This document shows positions 23,350 through 35,462 of a stretch of DNA of 64,000 bases, in pieces. A program made the position numbers and the translations under genes. Within the stretch, counting starts at the first letter, position 1, and each line of letters starts with the position of its first letter. The notes under the pieces were generated by a model, which did not search any database, had not been told where the DNA came from, and worked only from the letters and a program-made list of their open reading frames with translations. Origin of the DNA: Proteles cristata cristata. Lineage: Eukaryota > Chordata > Mammalia > Carnivora > Hyaenidae. The stretch spans positions 682,001-746,000 of the forward strand of contig JAESUZ010000338.1 of assembly GCA_017311185.1 (NCBI GenBank). The letters run 5' to 3'.

Positions 23350-23622
23350 GTGCCAGAAATAATAAAATACCTAGGAATAAACTTATCCAAGGAGTTGTAC
23401 TCTAATAACTATAAAATAGTGATGATAGAAATTGAAGATGACACAAACAAATGGAAAGATATTCCATTCTCATGGCCTGAGAGAACAAATATTGTTAAAA
23501 TGTCCCTACTGCCCAAAGCAATCTACAGATTTAATGCAACCCTTATAAAAATATCAACAGCATTTTTTACAGAATCAGAACAAGTAATCTCAAAATTTGT
23601 ATGGAACCACAACAGACCCTGA
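23350..23622 (+). pseudogene. L1 ORF2 fragment after the RT domain
   Basis: 90 codons with [11 protein letters not shown], then [10 protein letters not shown] and [14 protein letters not shown], the run that follows the RT active site in ORF2p. A TGA ends the frame at a position where intact ORF2 continues. Confidence 0.88.
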
Positions 23623-24720
23623 ATGGTCAAAAGAGTCTTAAAAAGATGACTAAAACTGGTGGCATCATAATGTCAGGTAATCAAAACAGTATGGGACTGG
23701 CTCAAAAAGAGACACACAGATCAATGGAGCACAAAAGGAGCCCAGAAAGAAACCCACAATTACACAATCTCTGATAAAAGAGGCAAAAATAAGCAATGGG
23801 AAAAAATAGTCTTTTCAACAAACAGTACTGGGAAAACCGGACAGCTATATGCAGAAAAATGAATCTGTACAAAATTCTCACACCATACACACACACACAA
23901 AACCCTCAAAAATGGATTAAAGACCTAAATGTGAAACCTGAAACCATAAATATCCTAGAAGAGAGCAGAGGCAGTCTTGTCTCTGACATCAGCTGTAACA
24001 TTTTGTAGGTAGGTGTCCTTAGGCAGGTAAACAAAAGCAAAAATAAACCATGGAGGCAACATCAAAATAGAAAGTTTCCGCACAGCAAACGGAACAAGTT
24101 TGCAAAACTAAACCACAGGCTACAGAATGGGAGAAGACATTTGCGAATGGCATAGATGATAAAGTTAGCATGCAAAATACATAAAGAACTTATGCAGCTC
24201 AACACCAAAACACCCAGATAATCCAATTTGAACAGACATTTCTTCTAAAAAAGACATACCCATGATCAGCAGACACATGGAAAGATGCTCAAGATCACTT
24301 ATCATCAGGGAAACGCAAATCTAAACCACAACAGATATCATCTCACACATGTCAGAATGGCTAAAATCAAAGACACAAGAAACAAGTGTTGGCGAGGATG
24401 TGGAGAAAAAGGAAGCCTGGGCATTGTTACTGTAGTGCAAACAGGTGTGGCCGCTGTGGAAAACAGTATGGAGGTTCCTCAAAAAATTAAAACTAGAATT
24501 CTATTTATATTCTGTGCAAGAATATTCTGTGGTAACTAATCAGAATTCTCAATGCTCTGGGGATTCCGCTACGGGGTATTTACGCAAAGAAGATGAAAAC
24601 ACTATTTTGAAAAACGTATGCACTCCTGTGTTTACTGCAGCATTACTTACAATAACCCAAGTGTGGAAGCAGCCCAGGTGCCCTTCCATAGATGAATGGA
24701 AAAAGAATGTGTGGTGTATG

Positions 24721-24921
24721 GCGGCGCCTGGGGGGCTCAGTCAGTCACGCATCCAACTTGAGCTCAGGTTATGATCTCATGGTTTGTGAGTTTGAGCCGC
24801 ACATCAGGCTCTGTGCTGACAGCTCACAGCCTGGAGCTGTCTCCTGATTCTGTGTCTTTCTCTCTGCTCTTCCCCCATTCATGCTCTGTCTCTCTCTCAA
24901 AAGTAAACGTTATTTTTTTTT
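24721..24921 (+). mobile_element. CAN SINE inside L1 ORF2
   Basis: Head 'ggcgcctggggggctcagtc', body, CT tract and A-rich tail. The L1 segment aaaagaatgtgtggtgtatg (24701-24720) is repeated after the tail as aaaagaagactgtgtggtgtatg, a diverged target duplication. The reading frame of a short ORF runs from L1 into the SINE, which is an artefact. Confidence 0.93.
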
Positions 24922-25158
24922 AAAAGAAGACTGTGTGGTGTATGTATACAATGGAGTATTACTCATTCATAAAAAAGAATGAAATCTTACCAGCAATAAC
25001 ATGGATGTTTCTAGAAGGTATAATCCTAAGCAGAAAAAGAGAAAAACAAATACCATATGATTTCACTCATATGTAGTATTTAAGAAACAAATTAACAGAG
25101 AATAAGTGACAAACCAAGAAACAGGCTCTTAACTACAGAGAACAAACTAGAGATCATC

Positions 25159-25174
25159 GGGGGGGGGCGGGGGG
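25159..25174 (+). repeat. G-rich tract in L1 3' UTR
   Basis: G9-C-G6 run on the L1 sense strand. L1 3' UTRs commonly hold a guanine-rich polypurine tract able to form a G-quadruplex; this copy has kept one. Confidence 0.85.
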
Positions 25175-25329
25175 AATGAAGGGAGGAGTGAAATAGGTGA
25201 AGGGGATAAACTTATATTTATGGTGAGGGGCATTGAGTAATGTATAGAATTGTTGAGTCACTGCATTGTACACCTGAAAGTTACATAACACTGCATGTTA
25301 ATGATCCTAGGGAAAAAAAAAAAAAGAAG

Positions 25330-27727
25330 GATTAGGGTTTCTCTATTTTGTAAAGCATTAATCACCATTCCATATATTCTGTAAGGAACCTGGAATGCCG
25401 CTATAAAAAATTTTCAGAAGTTCAGGGGAAATAAGAAGTTATGGGGAATAATCATGTTTCTTTTTGCTTTTCTGTTTGTTTCTTTCATGTTATGTATATA
25501 TCTTGAGTAGAACATTTCCTTAACCATGATTTCTAAGTGGTGAATAAGAATATTGAATTACATGTAACAAAACTCTTGCTTAATGACTTTTATCCAGAGA
25601 TGAAATTCTGATTTTCTCTTAAACTGAGAACTATTCCCTTCACATTTGCATGTGTCTAAATGAGGAAACTAAGAGGCATGTATTTTAGTTCAACATGTAA
25701 GCAAGCAATTACGATGTCCCTCGGTAAACCCAGAGCAGCGTGCTGTGTCTGTGTTTGTAGTATGTAAAAACCAAGAATATGGAAGTTGTATAATGAGGAG
25801 TGAAGTTCCGAACATACTTGCTATCTTTGAAATTAGCAGTAATCAAGGAAAAGAATGAAGAAAACAAAAGATTCGATGAAGAGTACCTGAGTTATTCATA
25901 CAAATCCTGTTATTTCTATTGATTTAGTAAATAGTAAACCTCATTTTGCCCTCTCTGAAGTGATAATGCTCCTGGCCTTGCACTCCTTCATTTCAAGACT
26001 CTAATTTGAAATATTTCAATCACCTCTGAAAGTTGCAGAATAATCCACATGCTGATCTCCCAGAAGGAATATCATATTGCAAATGTGCTATAGTTTGTAA
26101 GTACAAACAGAATGTTAAATGATCAGGTTACCTTTCTTCTTGGAAATGTACACGACACCTATGATGCAACATACACCTCTTACTTTGCTGGAGGCTCTCA
26201 GAGGTGCGGCTGCTGGTTGGCAACACCATTAAGTAGGTTCCAGTTGGGAATGGAAGGTTAACAACAGTCTGTGTAATAGAAATGTAGACAAAAAATAATC
26301 CAAGTTTCCCACTTTCAGGGGATTCGCTGGCAGTAGCTGACTGTGAGCTCTCAGTGTTAAATCTAATAAAGTCCTCAGACAGAGCAAGTGGGGTTGTTAC
26401 CTTTGAGAATGTGCTGTGGTTTTCCACATTTGGATCAGAAATAGGCACACAGGCAGCTTTTCTATTTAAGGGAAACCAGAGCTGAAATCAAGACTTGTAA
26501 TAGTTTTATGCCTCTAGTTTTTATAAATGAATTAACATTTCCAGGATGAAAATCCTGAATGAAAACACTGTTGGGGTACTGCTTCCTCGCAGTCGTTCTC
26601 CAAGTAACAGACCGGTACAGACACTGACGTACAATTCTGCAACTGTGCTTTATCAAACCAAACTTCTTTTTCCTAACTTAATTTTCTCTAAAAGCCAAGA
26701 GTGTCATCACAGGAAGAGTTTCTAATGTAAGTGTTACTCATCACCTTCGACTTGATTTGAATAGAAAGTAGAGTTCCAGTCTGAGAAGGATACTGTAATG
26801 TGCAAAGGTTTGAAAAGTTGTAGTTACAATTCCCTTTTTCAAGATGCCCTTCACATAGTTCCTCTGAGTCATTTCTACTCTACTCCAGAATAACAGGGTT
26901 CACTGAAGACTCAATAGGGTCACTTTATCTAGGAAGAGCCAAATAGAAACCATGTATTCCACGACAAGGGCTTAACATGCTCACTACACTTCTGCATCGG
27001 AAGCCTTTAGTTTTCAGAAAGAATTTGCCCGACATGAACTTTTTATCTAATTATATTTTAAGGAACAGTCTGACACCAGTGAGAAAGACACCCCTATATC
27101 AGATTTTTTTGAATTAAAATATATCTATTTGTCTAATATAGACATATGAATATATAAACTAAAAATATACAAGACCACAAGTAGTAAAAACACAACTTGG
27201 ACCACTAAACCACTAAACAAAATATAAACTGCTGGTGGAGCCACCATTTTTCAGTAAATCAGGTGGATGCTACCTTCATTTGAAATTCCAAAACTTCTTT
27301 TAGTTAAAAATCCTTCTGAAATATATTAGATGGCTTAGTCACCTATACCAACTGTTAGATTCAGAGTGGGGATTTCATTCAGTCCAAGACTGGAGTAAAG
27401 TGAATTTGCTGTAGTCTTTCTAAAATGACAGAGGGTGAAAATTTGATTTTCCATTAAATAAGACATAGTCAGTAGGAAAAAGAAAGGAAACAGTAAACCA
27501 CACAAGAAAATGGAAATGCTAAACAGGATACATTGAGTAATGTCTGGGTCAGCCCTTTGTTCACCTTTGTCTTCTCTTACATTATATTCATTTTATGATC
27601 TGAATATACACACCACTTGTTTTAACACAAATGGACATACACAGTCCTCTCCAGCCACTTTCTTTCCCCTTAACAATAAATCCATCTAGTGTGAGTATTC
27701 TAGGGCATCTTCAACTTTGCTTAGATA
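25330..27727. other. Repeat-poor unassigned block
   Basis: No transposon recognised. It contains the open frame at 26128-26478 on the minus strand described separately, and little else that stands out. Confidence 0.45.
26128..26478 (-). other. Unassigned open frame with exon-like edges (weak candidate)
   Basis: About 116 codons on the minus strand lie just inside a 'cttgatttcag' acceptor-like sequence and run to a TAA next to a 'gaaaggtaac' donor-like sequence. There is an in-frame TGA immediately upstream of the acceptor-like site. The translation (for example TPLALSEDFIRFN) matches no family I know and has no domain. The donor-like site lies right at the stop, so the exon reading is speculative; chance openness is the default explanation. 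Confidence 0.2.
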
Positions 27728-27752
27728 TTGTATTAGGGGAAAAAACAGTGTG

Positions 27753-27811
<59 letters not shown>

Positions 27812-28203
27812 TTGTTGTAGGAATTAGCTCACATGACTACAGAGGCTGAGAAGTCCACAGTCTGTGGTCAGCAAGCCGAGGAACCAGGAAACTTGCGGTA
27901 TAATTCAGTCTGGGTCCGAAGGCCTGACATCCTGGGTCTCTGATGCCTGAGGGCAGGAGAAGGTGGGTGCTCTAGGTCAAGAAGAGAGAGGGAATTGGTG
28001 CTTCTTTCACCTTTTGTTCTACTGCGGCCATCCACCAACTGAGTGAAGAGACTTGCCCTCACCACCATGAATGGCCATCTTCCCGTCTACTGAAGCAAAT
28101 ACTAACCCCTTTCAGAAAGAGATATCCAGGAATAATTTCTTACTAGCTATCTGGACATTTCTTAACTCAATCAAGATGACACATAAAATTTACCACTTCA
28201 GAT
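27728..28203 (-). mobile_element. Diverged LTR-like dispersed repeat, antisense (copy 2 of 3)
   Basis: Same family as 2022-2466 and 43872-44372. Landmarks on the plus strand are 'aattagctcacatgactac', 'gaggctgagaagtccacag', 'ccttttgttct', 'tagctatctggacat' and 'aagatgacacataaaattta', all in family order. A CA microsatellite sits near the left end. No coding frame of note. Confidence 0.8.
27755..27810. repeat. (CA)28 microsatellite
   Basis: Uninterrupted dinucleotide array of about 56 bp. It lies at the TATACACACA position of the surrounding LTR-like repeat. Likely length-polymorphic. Confidence 0.98.
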
Positions 28204-30300
28204 ATAAATTGGTTATTTTGCAACAAGATAGATATGTGGATTGTCTAATAAGGGATATGCATTGTAGGAAGGAATTACTTACGTTACAGAAACACAATAA
28301 ATCTTTTAAAAGGAGACATGTACTTACTTTGCTCTGCGTACTTCTAATTTCTCACACAGGGTACATTGGGGCATGGCACCTTAAGGACGGTAAGGCACAG
28401 GAAGCCAGTTGAACGTAAGATCATCCGGATTACTAAACAGCCGACCTCCTTCCACTGTGCATGGAGTGCAGAAGGTCTGCATTCTTCCCTCATGTGGATG
28501 GTGGTATGAGACCATAAATGCTGTCACTGGGAATCACAAAATTGCTGGTTCATAGCTCCGGTTTCACAGCTGGCAAGGAGGTTGCGCAGACATTCCCCAG
28601 AGACAGCATATGGTCTTTGAAGACCTGGATACTGTTGAAATTAATTGAAGTTATATGACATCTGCATAAGCAGAAATGTCACGATGGCCCTAAGTGGCCC
28701 TACTACGGCTGCTGCATATGAAGTTAGCATAAAAAGATAAACACCAAGTGCACTTCAATACTTAATCAGTTGCACTGTCCACATTAGCTTTTTAACTACG
28801 CCATATTTTCAGCGCCCTTTTCAACTTCTCATAATCGGACACATTTTCTTTTGGACACCGTTCTAACAAAGTCGGGCCATCTTCTTACGGAAGTCCGGAA
28901 AAAAGTTTCTGGCCCTACGCAATAGTGAAATTTAGACTTCTCAGCCGAAATGCCTATCAGAATTAATTTGTTGTTTAATCACCCCTCCCCCGAAATAGAA
29001 AATGCTCCCAACAGAAAATACATGAAGAACCAAAGAAACTAACTCCAGTGAAACAAAACAACTACCCATACAATTACATTTTTAAGGTGAAAAAGAGAAG
29101 TGATTTGGTCCTTCTATTTTTTACCATTTCCTTTATGTAAATTTAAACTGTTTTAAATGAAATACGCCCTATAAACAGCTGGTCTTTAGTAAGTGAAAAA
29201 GTTCCATTTCAGCTTGTAGTTAAGGATGGAGGGGAGAGGAAAGAGGAATGAGTGATATGAATGTTTTTTAGGAATATTAGAGGTTTTTGATAAATTATAA
29301 TATCTTGTTGAAATTGTAAAGCCTACAGATTGAATTTTGCTTATTAAACTCTTGTGAGTCCTAGTACCTACTGCAATACTGATAGCGATCTTGGTTAAAG
29401 CTAACAATGTATAAAAAGGATCTTAGCAAATAATCTATTTGGAAAAAAATTCACTTGTCTATGTAGATGACTAGTTTGATACTACCTTGGGAAATGCTAG
29501 ACTAGGGAAACGAGGTTTATCTGTCCTAATATCTAACAAAACGGTTAAACTGGGAGAATTTGAAAAATTAACATCTGCCAAGTTGCCTTTAATGGCAAAA
29601 AGTACATTTTTAATTCCTTTAAATGCTTGTGCTACACAACAGGCTTTTCAACTTTAAGATGTTGTATGAACTCATAAGAGTTTCAAAACTAAAATGTGTT
29701 TAGAAAACACTAGATACATTATTTTTCCCAAATTTAAACAGATGTGAAGTCTCAACAGGTTAAAAAATTCATTTCTGATATCCCATTTTTATATTTGATA
29801 CATAATAAATTAATGAAAATTGATGGTCCTCTTGCCCACTTGAAGGAAAAACAAAAACACCAAAATCCAGAAAGCTCTGTCACATTTTATGCTTTTCTGT
29901 ATGGAATTTAAAGATGAACAATTCAGAGGTGGCTTAACGGAGCTCACTTGTTAGTGAGGTTTTTCTGAGGCACCAATAGTCATGATGAAACAATATGATA
30001 AGTGCTTACATCATCATATATCAGAGTATCCTTCGAGTTGAAGGGGGTAAGGAATGCCTAACTTCCAGATACCACAGGGAGGGAGGCATTAGGAAGCTGA
30101 ACTAGTCACCAGAATGGTGGCCTCTGACTGTGGCAGTGACACCAACTAGGAATGACTGCTCTAGGAGAAGACCTTTGAGAATCACTATTCAAATTCTCAT
30201 TAATATTTTACTTTGACTAGAATACAAGTAGAAGCCAAAATCAAAACATTAGGATAATTTCAAGAGTGGAACCATGGACAATGAACTGGTTTATCCCACA
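28204..30300. other. Repeat-poor unassigned block
   Basis: No transposon recognised. The part at 28690-28960 keeps more CG dinucleotides than the rest of the block. No gene can be supported. Confidence 0.45.
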
Positions 30301-31064
30301 TTTTCTGAATTAGTAGTAAAACTTCAAATTACACTCTCATTCACAGACTAAACCAGAGAAATGACTGAAGCAATCAGAGAGCGGGAAGACAGCAAACGTA
30401 CGTCCAACAATACCCTTGCTTCTTCGGTTAATACCATAGTTGCCTGACCATGGAATCCTCTTCTGTCTTTTCTGTTCCTCGGCGTGCCCACAGTTCTGAA
30501 ATGGTTTTTCACTAACGATAAGCCAGTTAGTCAAATAAAAGCTACGGAGTCCACCTCTGCATTGGTTTGCACTTTGCAGTGATTAGCGTATATGGGACAT
30601 GTGTGGGTGCCCTAGAATGGTAAAATGCCCATTTAAGAGATGTTTTGTTTTCTGGATTTCTACAGGATCAGCACATTCAAGCACAGTTCTGCTTTCTTAT
30701 GAAAAGTCTCAGTTCATTGCCTTCAAGCGCGGCTGTTTTCTTCCTCAATGGATTCACAACCCCAGTGCACACCCAGAGATGTGCATCAGCTCCGGCACCA
30801 GGGCACACTTTGTTGGAAGATTTAGGCCACCAGTGTCTACTGGCACTCTAATTATTACAGTTTTTCAATTTGTCCCCAATTACCAATAGCAACTTCATTT
30901 TCCTTTCTTGGCTTTTTTCTTGCCTGTTTTCTACCATTTTTTATTAGTTTTTATGTGAAAATTCTGTCCTTTTATAGACTTCATAAACCCATAATGAACT
31001 TTTCTCCAAGTTATAAAAGCAAACCACAGTCCATTGGGTATTCCCTTTAAGATTTGGATTAGAT

Positions 31065-31180
31065 TCCTTCTTTTTTCATTTCCTTCCTCCCTCCTCCTTT
31101 TCCTTCTTTTCTCTCCCCTTCCTTTCTCACTCTTTCCCTATTCCCTTCCCCTCTTTTTGACTCTCTCTTTTGCCTTTTGC
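31065..31180. repeat. Pyrimidine-rich low-complexity tract
   Basis: Almost only C and T on the plus strand with scattered purines, built of TTCCTCCC and CCTTCC-type words. Confidence 0.8.
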
Positions 31181-32456
31181 TGTATATCCTTGGGCTGATC
31201 TATTCACAGCAGAGCAACAGAAGGTGTTTAGTGTATGTGTGTGTGTGCACGTGTGTGTTAATGGCAATATAGCGTCATGTTTTCTGAGATGTAGACAGCT
31301 GATCTCCTTATGTTAAGGTTTTACTGGTAGTATACCTATGGTATTATTATGTTAAAAGGTGGTAAATACTGAAAATATGAATAGGTTCATAAAAGCTTAG
31401 ATAAATTCATGGCCAAAAGATTTATTATATTTCCACTATATATGACAACCATTTGTTTTCCTATTTACATTCAATTTCCTTGCCAAAGACTCCCTTAGGT
31501 ATATAATAGGTTTGACAGGATTTAGTCTTGTATTCTTCACACCTGCCCTAGTCATCACCAGCATTGTGCCTTCCAGAAATTCTTTAATTCATTGGGACCT
31601 ATGCAAATAAAGCAAGAATAGAAGCCAATAAGCCATTCACAGGTTCTATTACATATAACACAGGGTAGTTAACTTTTGATTCTGTGGAAATAATTTATTC
31701 TATTCAAATACATGTTTTTTGCCTTTAGTATGATAGGGAAGTACTTATTTTAAGACACATTTAATCTATTTGATCTTTGAATACACTGGGAATGGTATTA
31801 ACCTGTAATGATAGTTTTGTTAATGCTCATTATTTAAAAAAAAATTTAATATGCAAATTTGATTCCCAGAAACAAGGACTTGATTACAAATGAAACTTCC
31901 CCGGGAAAAAAATTGCAGCTCTGAAATTGTTTTTAAATCAATATATACTGCACTTAGATTGCAGATAAGCTCTGAGGTGAGACCCATCCCTAGATGATCT
32001 GGCAAAGCCTGACAAGAAGTGAAGAATCAGCTCTCGATGCGCGCTCTGTGAATGCATGCACCGCTCTTCTTAACCAAAGCATTTTACCTCACTGTAATTT
32101 GCAGCCTATAGCTGTCTACCCAGCCTGAAAATATTTCCTTTTGGATTTAGCTACAAAGATATTTTTGATGTCTGTTTGTTTGTTGTGGTTTAACCCTAAA
32201 ACAAGATCACAGAAGAGAAGCAGTTATCATTTATAGTCTTTTCTCTTTATAAAAGAATAAGGAAATGTTACATGAAAGACAGGCATGTGCATTTGATGGA
32301 CTTTTTAAAGCATAAAAACAAAAATGAAAAATGAATATTCCTTTACTGTTGTAAAATCCATCATGTAAAATGAAACCTAATATTTGTGGGAGACGAACTA
32401 ATGTCTATGTTATAATTGTAACTCAAGAGGACAGTTTGAAGGATCATTCAATAAAG

Positions 32457-32481
32457 TATACTTAATAATCTATTAAGTATA
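32457..32481. repeat. Perfect 11-bp inverted repeat, 3-bp loop
   Basis: Arms tatacttaata and tattaagtata around atc. It lies at the start of a roughly 130-bp AT-rich stretch. There is no GC-rich stem or following T run expected of a functional RNA hairpin. Confidence 0.9.
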
Positions 32482-32623
32482 ATAGATATATAAGTATCAT
32501 ATATATTATATATACTGAAATAAGCATAATAGATTAGATATATATATAAATACATTAATATATTTAAGATACTTAAAATATTTTTCCATGATTTTAATTA
32601 CCTTAAAACTATATTCAAGTCTA

Positions 32624-32826
32624 GGGGCACCTGGGTGGCTCAGTCAGTTCAGTGACTGACTCATATTTTCAGCTCAGGTCACGATCTCACGGTTGTGAGC
32701 CCCATGTCAGGCTCTGCACTGCCAGTGTGGAGCCTGGTTGGGATTCTCTGTCTCTTTCTCTCTGAGCCACTCTCCTGTTCAAGCTCTCTCTCTCTCTCAA
32801 AATTAATAAAAACTTAAAGAAACCTG
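32624..32826 (+). mobile_element. CAN SINE, diverged
   Basis: Head 'ggggcacctgggtggctcag', a body with small deletions (the B-box region reads 'acggttgtgagcccc'), CT tract and weak A-rich tail. Flanks 'attcaagtcta' and 'attcaaatttt' may be the diverged target duplication. Confidence 0.93.
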
Positions 32827-32900
32827 CAATTCAAATTTTAGGTTTACTAGGATGGAGCCTAGATTTCTATAATGAAATGTTTAAGAGTATTAATTACGTT

Positions 32901-33139
32901 TGGGGCACCTGGGTGGCTTAGTTGGTTAAGCGTCTGACTTTCGCTTAGGTCATGATCTTGCGGTTTGTGGGTTCGAGCCCCGCGTCGGGCTCTGTGCTGA
33001 CTGCCAGCTCAGAGCCTGGAGCCTGTTTCAGTCTGTGAATCCCTCTCTCTCTGACCCTCCCCTGCTCACGCTGTCTCTCTCTCTCTCCTAGAAATAAATA
33101 AAACATTTTAAAAAATTAAATTAAATTAAATTAAAAAAA
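32901..33139 (+). mobile_element. Young felid CAN SINE, full length
   Basis: Complete element with 'gttcgagccccgcgtcgggc' intact and an expanded (ATTAA)n tail. Exact 15-bp duplication agtattaattacgtt at 32886-32900 and 33140-33154. It lies 75 bp downstream of an older SINE in the same orientation. Confidence 0.97.
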
Positions 33140-33154
33140 AGTATTAATTACGTT

Positions 33155-33664
33155 ACCATTCTGTGAAGAAATTTCACAAATGGTTAATAATTACACTTTC
33201 ACCCCTTAGTGGATTAAGTGCCTAAAACCACTCAAGCTCTAATTTCTGGGTCTGCATAACGTCTCTGCCAGAAATGCTCTGATATTTATATGACGCTTTT
33301 CTTTTATCCTTACTATACTGTTGACAGTTACTATATTTGCGACTTCCATTGTAGCCTGCCTGCTTTATGGAGAACACATAAATTCCAGTTTGAAATACAC
33401 GCTATAGCGTTTCCTGACTCTGCTTGGCATACTAGGTTAGTCATTCTTCAGTCCTGATTTTCTGCAAGAGCCAAACAGGTGCTTTTTAATGTACTCCAAG
33501 CATGCCAGGCTGAGAACAACAGGCTTGTTAAATAAATGTTTTTCGGAGACTTAATCTGAGGGTCATTAAAGGTAGGAATAGACTTCTAACTGTGCTTTGC
33601 AATCTTGTGTCCTGGAGGCATACGTGGATGTAATGGACTGATGTGGATGTTTCCAGGAGCGCCT
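33155..33664. other. Unassigned sequence
   Basis: No repeat or gene recognised. Confidence 0.4.
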
Positions 33665-33860
33665 GTTATGTGCCAAACTGTTAGCTTAGTGTTTTCAGGT
33701 ATATACGCTCGCAGTCAGTCGCAAAAACACAGTGAGGCAGAGTTGTTAGGTAGAATTTGAGGCTCAGAGAAGTTAAGCAACTTGCATAAAGTCGTGCGCT
33801 GCTTAAGAAGTTACTGAGGTAGATGCTGGGTTTTAATCCAGATGTTCAGACGGAGTCTAT
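33665..33860 (+). mobile_element. MIR element
   Basis: Landmarks in order: 'gttatgtgccaaactgtta', 'tttgaggctcagagaagtta', 'agcaacttgcataaagtc', 'gatgctgggttttaatccag'. These match the MIR core and tRNA-derived complement. Ancient, about 20-30 percent diverged by eye. Confidence 0.85.
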
Positions 33861-35160
33861 TGTGCACTGCGTTGGAAGCCTCCGGGACGTTAAGAGGCCC
33901 ATCTGTAACTACAAGTCTGCCTTCGGTGAAAGATCTCCTGCACTTTTACAAAAGAATCCACTTACGTCCTATTCTGGGAACATTATTCCCACGTCAGGAC
34001 TTGTTTGCCCTGTGCAAAGTTATTTTATCTGTGAATCTTAGGTTTCTCTCTCTAAAAATAGCGAAAATGATACTTCAAACTGTCGCCCAACTGTGTCATG
34101 AAAATTAATGTTATAATCATGGTCATCAGTCACTTTAAGCTACTAAAGAAAATTTCTGACCGGTAGATAAATCCCCAGATTCTATTTTTATCCTCCTCTA
34201 GAGCCCCCACCACGGGCCACTCTTCCACTTACTCCCATCTTCCAAGAACACAATGAAGAAAGGACAGAAGACACTGCAGTTAGGCGCACCATGGCCCCAA
34301 GGAAAACACTAATAATGACATGAATCTTACTTTCATTTCTGATGAACAGTCTTCTTTGCCCAAAGCCTCATTCCTTTTTTTAATACACAGTGAATATGAG
34401 ACTGACTCTAAAATAATTTCTTTGATAAAACCATAATTGTAAGCTTCCATAGATCTAAATTTCTATATCAGCAGATACATTATATGATCTCCATTAATAT
34501 TTTGTCAATGAAAGTTGAATGCTACCAACTCCACCATCCTTTCTCCAGTAGTTCTTATGCAAGACTGCCTTCAAGTTAAAGGAATCATAAAGGAATTTAT
34601 GAAGATAAAATTTATATAGGGCTAGAAGAAAGATTTAATACTAAAGGAAACAGCACAGAGCAAAAAATTATGGAAGAAGACTTGTAAAATAATGATGTTT
34701 AGCATGCTAAAACATGCCATTAAGCAAATCTGTCTCCTCATTCTCATTAATCGAGGAACTGAATCTTTGTGACCTTTAATTTCCTAGTTGTTAAAATGAA
34801 CTAAATAATAACTTACGTGAGTTAGGCAGGGGACTGAGAAGCAAACAGGATAAAACTTACTCAAAAGTAAGTTATTGATCAATTCAAGTTTACCAATTAA
34901 ATTTAAGTATTTACTTTTTGTTTGGTTACTAGTAATCAGTAGTAGTTTCTGTTAGTAAAGTAGATATTCACATTATAATGACAGTTTTATTTTCTAGAAA
35001 GTGGAAGCACCACATTATTTTATGCCACTTTTCTCCATTACTCAAATTCAAGGAATTACAGTGACACAGTTCCAAATATTGGGTTGACATAATAATTAAT
35101 TTTTCAGTTACTGGGTTAATATGACATAGTATCAGGTTTATCTATTTCCATAAAATATGC
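33861..35160. other. Unassigned sequence
   Basis: Two overlapping frames at 33823-34108 begin in the MIR and have no family signature. The rest is AT-rich with nothing recognised. Confidence 0.4.
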
Positions 35161-35162
35161 TG

Positions 35163-35462
35163 TACTGGGTTGAATAGTGCCTTCTCAAATTACGAAAAGT
35201 GGATTTCTATATAGAAAGGAGGAAATTTGACATAGAGACACAGAGGACAAATAGCAGATGATGATATAAACAGAGATTGGTGTGATGCATCTACAAAGCA
35301 AGGCACACCAAGAATTTCTGGCAGTTTCTACAAGCTAGGAAAGAGACATTGAGCAGATTCTACCGCAGAGTCTTCAGATGGGATGAGCTCTACTGATATT
35401 GGACTTTTAGCCTCTCATCTGCGACAGACATTTCTGTTGTTTTAAACCCCCTGGTTTGTTGG
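35163..35462 (+). mobile_element. 5' LTR of a MaLR (ERVL-type) element, internally deleted
   Basis: Starts 'actgggttgaatagtgcctt' and ends 'tttctgttgttttaaacccc', parallel to the second LTR at 36985-37384. Compared with that one it lacks roughly 100 bp after the first 40 bases and its extreme 3' end. Old endogenous retrovirus-like relic without coding potential. Confidence 0.8.

Larger units (their letters stand above)
23228..25317 (+). mobile_element. L1, sense, 5'-truncated: ORF2 C-terminal half and 3' UTR
   Basis: Starts within the RT domain (gaattcggtaaggttgcagg is the usual 'FSKVAGYK' region), continues through the C-terminal domain and enters the 3' UTR near 25080. It ends with 'gatcctagggaaaaaaaa' at about 25317. 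The 3' UTR carries a G-rich run (25159-25174). A SINE at 24721-24921 splits it. Frames are broken, and the longest pieces are 23350-23622 and 24285-24539. Confidence 0.93.
30301..32620. other. Repeat-poor unassigned block with overlapping short frames
   Basis: Two overlapping plus-strand frames (30599-30889 and 30645-30851) follow an acceptor-like 'tttctggatttctacag' ending near 30665; a minus-strand frame lies at 30337-30534. No family is recognised. A pyrimidine-rich tract is at 31065-31180 and an AT-rich, inverted-repeat zone at 32457-32590. Confidence 0.4.

Noticed and set aside
27631..27849. 72-codon plus-strand frame
   Set aside because: Half of it is a TH repeat from the CA microsatellite.
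32457..32481. Transcription terminator or structured RNA hairpin
   Set aside because: Only A/T pairs, 3-bp loop, in an AT-rich zone where such palindromes are expected by chance.
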